From: Nematostella vectensis | Taxonomy: Eukaryota; Cnidaria; Anthozoa; Actiniaria; Edwardsiidae | NCBI RefSeq assembly: GCF_932526225.1 | Contig: NC_064037.1 | Coordinates: 7,546,203-7,610,202, forward strand | Length of the DNA: 64,000 nt | Reading direction: 5' to 3' | Part shown: positions 58,101 to 64,000 of the stretch, piece after piece | Position numbering within the stretch: the stretch's first letter is position 1 | Layout: every line of letters begins with the position of its first letter | Notes under the pieces: model-generated | The model's input: only the letters and a program-made list of their open reading frames with translations | Told to the model about the DNA's origin: nothing | Database searches by the model: none | Program-made: the position numbers and the translations under genes

Positions 58101-61100
58101 ATGACAACTATACTATGCCAATAGGAATACTCTATGCCATTATGACAACTACACTATGTCAATTACACTATGCCAATAGGAATACTCTATACCACTATGA
58201 CAACTACACTATGTCAATTACACTATGCCAATAGGAATACCCTATGCCACTATGACAACTACACTATGTCAATTACACTATGCCAATAGGAATACTGTAT
58301 GCCACTATGACAACTACACTATGTCAATTAAACTATGCCAATAGGAATACCCTATGCCACTATGACAACTATACTATGCCAATAGGAATACTCTATGCCA
58401 CTATGACAACTACACTATGTCAATTACACTATGCCAATAGGAATACTCTATGCCTCTATGACAACTACACTATGCTAATAGGAATACTCTATATTACTAT
58501 GACAACTACACTATGTCAATTACACTATGCCAATAGGAAAACTCTATACCACTATGATAACTACACTATGTCAATTACACTATGCCAATAGGAAAACTCT
58601 ATACCACTATGATAACTACACTATGTCAATTACACTATGCCAATAGGAATACCCTATGCCACTATGACTACACTATGTCAATTACACTATGCCAATAGGA
58701 ATACCCTATGCCACTATGACAACTACACTATGTCAATTACACTATGCCAATAGGAATACCCTATGCCACTATGACAACTACACTATGTCAATTACACTAT
58801 GCCAATAGGAATACTCTATACCACTATGACAACTACACTATGTCAATTACACTATGTCAATAGGAATACCCTATGCCACTATGACAATTACACTATGTCA
58901 ATTACACTATGCCAATAGGAATACTCTATACCACTATGACAACTACACTATGTCAATTACACTATGCCAATAGGAATACTCTATACCACTATGACAACTA
59001 CACTATGTCAATTACACTATGCCAATAGGAATACTCTATGCCACTATCCCAACTACACCATCTCAACTACACTATCTCAACTACACTATCTCAATACGAA
59101 TACACTTTGCCACTATGACTAAGTTATGATAAATATTTACAAGCCAACATTAAACTAGTATTGTCATGCTTGAGTAAATGCCTTTCCCTTTTACTTTTTT
59201 TGCAGAGGGCCTGTGGTGCGCTGAAATATTCAATTGGTTTTCTGATTGTTGCCTCTGTTCTTCTTCTGGTTGGGTAAGTTAAAGAAAAAAGGTGGTAATT
59301 TTAAAATGATATACTATACAAAGCTCAGGGATGGGTGGTATAGGCTTGACTGGGTTGGTTTGAGCTCATGACCTACACATTCAGAAAATCCCACAAAGTG
59401 AGAGAAAACCAGGCACAGTTTACTCGTCTTGTTGTTATTATCCTGCTTCTGTTGTACTTATTATTTATTTATACATGTTTTCACACCTTATTTTTCAAAA
59501 GTGCATTTGCGCCCTTGAAGCAACCTCCCAAGAATGTGACAGAGTGGGACAAGAGACTCATCTTCCTCAAAGACGAGTTCAAATCAAACAGTACGTTTGT
59601 TAAGAGTAGTATAAGACAGTAAAAACTAAACCCACCATAGGATACATAGAAAATACTACATGGAAAGTGTGTGCGTATGGTTTTTATTCACGAGTTGTGC
59701 AGTATCAAAAAACAAAAGAATGAGCACAGCGAACGAGTGAGTTTTTTTTTTTTACAAGACAACGAGTGAATAAAAACTGTACAAAGCACTTTCCATGCTG
59801 TATTTTGTTTATTATATACATACTGAGAAATTTATAATAAGCTTATTACATAACATCTTATTTGGCTGCAGAGGCTCCGAGGTTTGTGCTGTTCGACCGC
59901 TCAGTTGAAGACAGACAGAAACTTACATTGAAATGAATCTGTCTCACTGAGACTGTGATGTTAGATAGCGTTTTAACAGCCTTACATCTCGCTCGTTTTT
60001 TCCCTTTGTATTCTTGTTTTCAAGACTTTCTACATAATCCTCTACAGTGTCATTGAGAGTAGCAAATCTGTTGTCTTCCATTTCGAACGCTTTGTATTCA
60101 ATTTTCACAGTTAAATTTCATCCTCTCGCTCAATGGAGGTCAATAACAAAAGTGGCATGCATAGCTACCCATCTCCCCGCGTTGGGCTTGAAGCCATTCA
60201 AGTGCAGTGAAAAAATATCGTTCGTCCAATCAGACTGTGAACAACTTTTCTTCACGGTGAATATATATCGTTTGCGCCTCTGATTTACTGAGACCAGTGA
60301 ATGAACTAAAATTTACTGAATATGTTTTCAGTGAGTATTTCTCAGTATGTATATAATGAAGATCAAAACATAAGATCATGACTATTTGATATGATACAGA
60401 TCACATATACATGACCAGATATGAGTAAAATAGGTACTTGCCTACATGGACGTGTGCTCAAACATGCCATGGTGTACTAAACCTGGCAAAAATACAGAAG
60501 AACCAAGTGTAGTAATGAAATGTTACTAGGTTTGGGGCTTGTTGTAATGTTGTCCTGACACCATCCCTGATATACTGGTGCTTGGATTGGTTGGTAAATG
60601 GAATTTGTGTTGTGGTCTAAATGTACAATTGTTTGTGGTTTTAGATGGGGAGACGGCACTATCACTGTTAATTGGATTCCTGACATTGATTGGAATGCTG
60701 ATTATGATAGCATATACAGTGAGTACACGTATGATGGCTTGTGGGTTGATTTGTCACTAAGATTTTACACAACCCCTTAGCTTTCACACCTGTTGGCTTT
60801 ACATATCTCAGAATACAGGATGTCACATTTCTATGGACTCAATGTTGTTTGTCAAAACCTCTTTTTTCCCAGGGTAGCACTCACTTGCCTTGCTTATTAT
60901 TGATTGCGCGCAAAGAATTAAAGAAAAAATGCATAATGATAAGATTCTTTTAGGAATACAGACATGTGTATGTACAAAGAATGAAAGAAAAAATGCATGA
61001 TGAAAAGATACTTTAAGGAATACAGGCATATGTACAAAATATAAGAAAAAACGCATAATAATAAGATTCTTTTAGGAATACAGGCATATGTACAAAGTAT

Positions 61101-61949
61101 GTAAGAAAAAAACGCATAATGGTAAGATTCTTTTAGGAATACAGGCATATGTACAAAGAATGTAAGAAAAAAACGCATAATGATAAGATTCTTTTAGGAA
61201 TACAGGCATATGTACAAAAATGTAAGAAAAAAACGCATAGTAATAAGATTCTTTTAGGAATACAGGCATATGTAAAAAGAATGTAAGAAAAAAACGCATA
61301 ATGATAAGATTCTTTTAGGAATACAGGCATATGTACAAAGAATGAAAGAAAAAATGCATAATGATAAAATACTTTTATGATACAGGCGTATGGGATGACG
61401 GCCTTGCCGTTTTCATTACTCAAAGGATTCAAAAGCGCAAAGGTAAGCAGATTTCTCCTTAAAATTATCGAAAACTTTCAAGCAACTGTGGCCTCTTCTT
61501 GACAGGGCAAGAGTTATGTGTTGTCGTTTTAAGCAACACTTAACGGTACTGTTTTCGGGAATTTCGTAACATCACGCATGTTAACATGATAAGCATGTTA
61601 ACATTCATTGCTCAGCAACGTTGTATGATATTTCATCAAAGTGCAACAACTTTGCTTTTTAGACTGAACAGGAGTCAGTAACCCGCCGCCGCAGCAGAAA
61701 CCAGGAGCAGGCAAGACTAATCAAGGCCCAGTACATGGGTGGGCGGGCCATGAGTAGTCGTGACCGTCGCCGCCTGTCGGAGCTTGAGAAGGAGGAGCAT
61801 GCCCTGGCGACTAGAGAGCGACGGCTTGAGGCCGCCCAACTTGGCTGGCTAAACAAGTGTCTGAAGCTTCTAAGACCCTTCGAGATGGTGTTTGGGGCAT
61901 TTTTCCTTCTTGTTGCTCTCCTTATCTTCGTTTCGCTGTTCATAACTTG
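55186..61949 (+). CDS. LMBRD1: LMBRD1-like lysosomal cobalamin transport protein (3' part outside window)
   Basis: Multi-pass membrane protein which in vertebrates sits in lysosomes and works with ABCD4 to export vitamin B12. Nine exons join in phase to 324 codons plus two bases: 55186-55245, 56355-56531, 56724-56790, 56993-57087, 59206-59273, 59502-59590, 60645-60718, 61386-61442, 61663-61949. The human protein is 540 residues, so about 40% lies beyond the window. The start MTIPHEVLAQGWIPFT was chosen because it alone puts a TM1 in frame with exon 2 (LAILFSWFYIRYYQ). Strong matches to the family: VPVDIFLVSYMKN, DIEETAVATTYYILYALLAF, FEERDED, NVTEWDKR, FLTLIGMLIMIAYT, AYGMTALPFSLLKG, a basic/acidic coiled-coil-like cytosolic segment (SRDRRRLSELEKEEHAL), then FLLVALLIFVSLFITW. 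Intron 4 carries a 2-kb minisatellite and intron 7 a minisatellite that runs into the exon-8 acceptor. Confidence 0.93.
55963..56085. repeat. Decayed relative of the 4985-5352 element
   Basis: TAGCTGTCAACTCACCTGGA then TTAGGCGGGTGTCACACGAT then TTTGGACC follows the left end of the 4985-5352 element block by block. Only the left portion is recognisable. In LMBRD1 intron 1. Confidence 0.6.
57106..59105. repeat. 55-bp minisatellite with 261-bp higher-order period, in LMBRD1 intron 4
   Basis: The unit is ACTATGCCAATAGGAATACT, CTATGCCACTATGACAACTA, then CACTATGTCAATTAC. Shortened units lacking one block are interspersed. A composite of several units recurs 261 bp apart in the middle of the array (for example starting 57758, 58019, 58280). 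It starts about 20 bp after the exon-4 donor. Confidence 0.97.
60905..61390. repeat. ~60-bp minisatellite containing copies of the LMBRD1 exon-8 acceptor
   Basis: About eight units of ATGATAAGATTCTTTTAGGA, ATACAGGCATATGTACAAAG, AATGTAAGAAAAAAACGCATA. The real exon-8 acceptor (TTTTATGATACAG/GCGTATGGG at 61386) is the last unit: the ATACAGGC-TATG core is common to all. Open minus-strand frames here are repeat artefacts. Confidence 0.95.
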
Positions 61950-62102
61950 GTAAGTGATTTGATGGAAAGATCTTCTTTGGTGTTATCTTTTCGAAAATGC
62001 TGACTTCATCGGGGATAGCATTATTTATTTATTTATTTAAACAATATTTTTACATTCATCACCAGAGCCCGTGGCTCATAGGGGACTTATGTTTAATATG
62101 TA

Positions 62103-62638
62103 TATCTGGTTGTTATCTCAGTCTGTTTATACTTGTAATGAACCATGGTCACCGAGTACGGCAAAAAAAGAGATAAATGATATCATTGTCACAAGAAATA
62201 GAGTTGCCGCCAATTTTGTATTACTGGCAATTTGCCTGTCTTTTCTTAAATTCCTCTTGAACTTTCCTCTGTGTTTCCTCCCTTATCTGGTTGTTATCTC
62301 AGTCTGTTTATACTTGTAATGAACCATGGTCACCGAGTACGGCAAAAAAAGAGATAAATGATATCATTGTCACAAGAAATAGAGTTGCCGCCAATTTTGT
62401 ATTACTGGCAATTTGCCTGTCTTTTCTAAAATTCCTCTTGAACTTTCCTTTGTGTTTCCTCCCTTATCTGGTTGTTATCTCAGTCTGTTTATACTTGTAA
62501 TGAACCATGGTCACCGAGTACGGCAAAAAAAGAGATAAATGATATCATTGTCACAAGAAATAGAGTTGCCGCCAATTTTGTATTACTGGCAATTTGCCTG
62601 TCTTTTCTAAAATTCCTCTTGAACTTTCCTCTTGAACT
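62103..62638. repeat. 181-bp tandem triplication holding a GPCR TM6 fragment
   Basis: AACCATGG recurs at 62141, 62322 and 62503, exactly 181 bp apart, and the three units are nearly identical. Read on the minus strand, each encodes QIASNTKLAATLFLV-TMISFISFFAV, a typical class A TM6, then a TAA stop. The right boundary adjoins a 13-bp duplication (TCCTCTTGAACTT twice) at the edge of the GPCR remnant. Confidence 0.95.
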
Positions 62639-63173
62639 TTGATCCAAATTGCCAGATAACAACAAAGCAATATCGCAAGAGAAAACATTCCTATAGTAAT
62701 AACTATCACATCCTGGATAAGATACGTTTGAGGTTTAAATAGAGAAATGGTCGGAACTATTGCTAAAATAGCCCAAACAAGGGCGATACCAAAAAAGTAA
62801 GGCTTCCTTCCAACAGATGGCGTTTGAGCGGCATTAAAATCGCATAAGCTCTCTCCAATGCGATTAAAGTAAAAGTGAATAAAGAACACTTCGCAGTGAC
62901 GTAGTTCAACTGCCTGCAGCATCGATAGAGCTTATCTTTGTCTATTCCCGTTATATTATAACTTCGTGTAACGATCAGTGTAAGCCCAACAGGAAGGTTA
63001 GACACCGTCAGATATACAAGAAAATAGTTGGACATGCTCACGCGAAACGTCTTGCTTAGAAAAACAACGAGCGCAAGAGAGTCCAGGATTACGACTCCTT
63101 CAGTTAAATGGACAACATTCATAGAGCCCAAGCTCTTTATTTGTCCCCTATTAATTTTTTTTACGGTAAACAT
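62490..63173 (-). pseudogene. Decayed class A GPCR, probably nested in an LMBRD1 intron
   Basis: Reading on the minus strand, 63123-62820 encodes TM1 (partial), TM2 (NYFLVYLTVSNLPVGLTL) and TM3 ending TFTLIALERAYAILMPLK. The frame then breaks near 62815: TM4 (PYFFGIALVWAILAIVPT) and TM5 (VIVITIGMFSLAILLCCY) continue in another frame to about 62640. A second break follows a 13-bp duplication, and TM6 appears in a third frame inside the 181-bp repeat, ending at a stop. TM7 is absent. Single-exon style is common for this family. Two frameshifts plus missing TM7 make a working receptor unlikely. The 5' end, including the ATG at 63173, lies in the left arm of a large inverted repeat. Confidence 0.85.
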
Positions 63174-63502
63174 AGGGCGAAAAACAAAATTAGTGAAAAA
63201 TAAAAAAGAACTTGTTGAAAAGACGTGTGTAGTCCAGTGTTGTGTTTATGTTTACTTTTTGCGTGTTTTCTGGCCGTATTAAAGCGTCTTTTTCAAGATT
63301 CAAGATTCACGATTTGAAATTTTAAACGAACGAAGTTTCAAATCGTGAATCTTGATTCTTGAAAAAGGCGTTTTAATACGGCCAGAGAACACGCAAAAAG
63401 TAAACATAAACACAACACTGGACTACACACGTCACTAATTTTGTTTTTCGTCCTATGTTTACCAAAAAAAAACAGGAGGGGACAAATAAATAGCTTAGGC
63501 TA
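63123..63502. repeat. Large inverted repeat (foldback), arms about 170-195 bp
   Basis: The left arm runs about 63123-63319 and the right arm 63336-63502, with a 16-base spacer. Matching blocks include GGTAAACATAGGGCG, ACAAAATTAGTGA, ACGTGTGTAGTCCAGTGTTG, CCGTATTAAAGCG and TTCACGATTTGAAA with their inverses. The left arm has an extra ~27 bp (63197-63223). Peptide frames on the two strands end with the same residues, as expected from inversion. No coding role. Confidence 0.93.
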
Positions 63503-64000
63503 CCTGTGTCGAAACTGGCGAGAAAAACGTAATAAAACAGTAAATACTGTACTGTAAAACAAAAAAAGGCGAGCATGATTTCTAACCTAGGGCACCTACT
63601 TAGCGACCTGGAGTGCTGATTTGAGCAAAAAAAGAGTTGTTTCAGTGCATATTTCACTATTAAAAAGCAAGAGAAAAGTCGATATTTTGATTATAAAATT
63701 CTTTCACAACATTCGCATTTGTAACCAGGCTTTATTGCAATACTCAATTGCGCATGCGTAGATAATTCTACTTCCGGTTTGCGTTTCCAACTATAATCTT
63801 TGAGAAGAATGGACTGATCACGATTTTCTTAGACAAAGAATATTCAGCTAGTTGCCGTCTACAAAACCACCTATCGGTTTTCCTATATTTTAAAAAATAA
63901 AAGAAATTTTTCAAAAAAGGGTGGAAAAATAAAAATAAAATTAAAAATGTGCGAAAATTTTATTATTTGCCAGAATTCAAAACGCATACGTAACTTTGTA
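63503..64000. other. No feature seen at the window end
   Basis: AT-rich sequence, probably still within the LMBRD1 intron. No exon with LMBRD1 resemblance was found. Confidence 0.4.

Noticed and set aside
57407-58591. Series of 70-103-codon frames with an ATMTTLCQLHYANRNTL-like cycle.
   Set aside because: Products of the 55-bp intronic minisatellite; no gene context.
60823-61432. Minus-strand frames rich in ACIPKRIL and SYILCTY words.
   Set aside because: By-products of the 60-bp repeat in LMBRD1 intron 7.
62071-62500. Two nearly identical plus-strand frames of 69-82 codons that look membrane-like.
   Set aside because: Antisense reading of the 181-bp repeat; the minus strand shows the recognisable GPCR TM6.

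Overview
This window is eukaryotic and most likely from an anthozoan cnidarian of the sea-anemone type. The evidence is multi-exon genes with mostly GT-AG introns of a few hundred to about 3,700 bases, metazoan proteins (a class A GPCR, an SLC2A12-type sugar transporter, LMBRD1, secreted CAP proteins), many short terminal-inverted-repeat elements, and no operons. The cnidarian assignment is inferred from gene style and from repeat types I recall from anemone genomes; the sequence does not prove it. All gene models were spliced by eye from splice signals, phase continuity and family knowledge.

Layout. 1-5.9 kb: no convincing gene; a triplicated ~360-bp repeat and one inverted-repeat element. 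5.9-9.3 kb: a minus-strand class A GPCR in at least two exons, whose stop codon lies inside a ~60-bp tandem repeat. 9.3-22 kb: gene-poor, holding a 159-bp tandem duplication, a 32-bp minisatellite, a SINE-like repeat and a 632-bp element flanked by TTAA. 22.4-35.3 kb: a complete plus-strand SLC2A12 (GLUT12)-like transporter with 15 coding exons and 582 residues, carrying two very large intronic minisatellites (38-bp x ~50 and 25-bp x ~140) and several small elements. 36.1-51.1 kb: a minus-strand cluster of three secreted CAP-superfamily genes (204, 277 and 224 residues), with a gene for a long, charged, disordered, repeat-bearing protein between the first and second. 52.2-54.9 kb: a minus-strand two-finger C2H2 protein (227 residues) in a head-to-head pair, 290 bp apart, with LMBRD1 on the plus strand (55.2-61.9 kb, running past the window). 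A decayed GPCR with two frameshifts and a triplicated TM6 segment, read from the minus strand, lies downstream of the last visible LMBRD1 exon, probably inside an LMBRD1 intron.

The most unusual theme is that minisatellites repeatedly begin at, or copy, functional gene boundaries. A splice donor is copied eight times in the acidic-protein gene. The SLC2A12 exon-13 donor is copied at the head of its 25-bp array. The LMBRD1 exon-8 acceptor lies in a 60-bp array of look-alike acceptors. A CAP gene donor abuts another array, and the GPCR stop codon sits in a fifth. The 38-bp array also appears to have grown from the end of an interspersed element. The three CAP proteins have lost residues of the family's metal-binding His/Glu set.

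The genes do not form one pathway. The CAP genes and the acidic-protein gene are the only set that looks locally related, by clustering, strand and shared 1-2 intron phasing.
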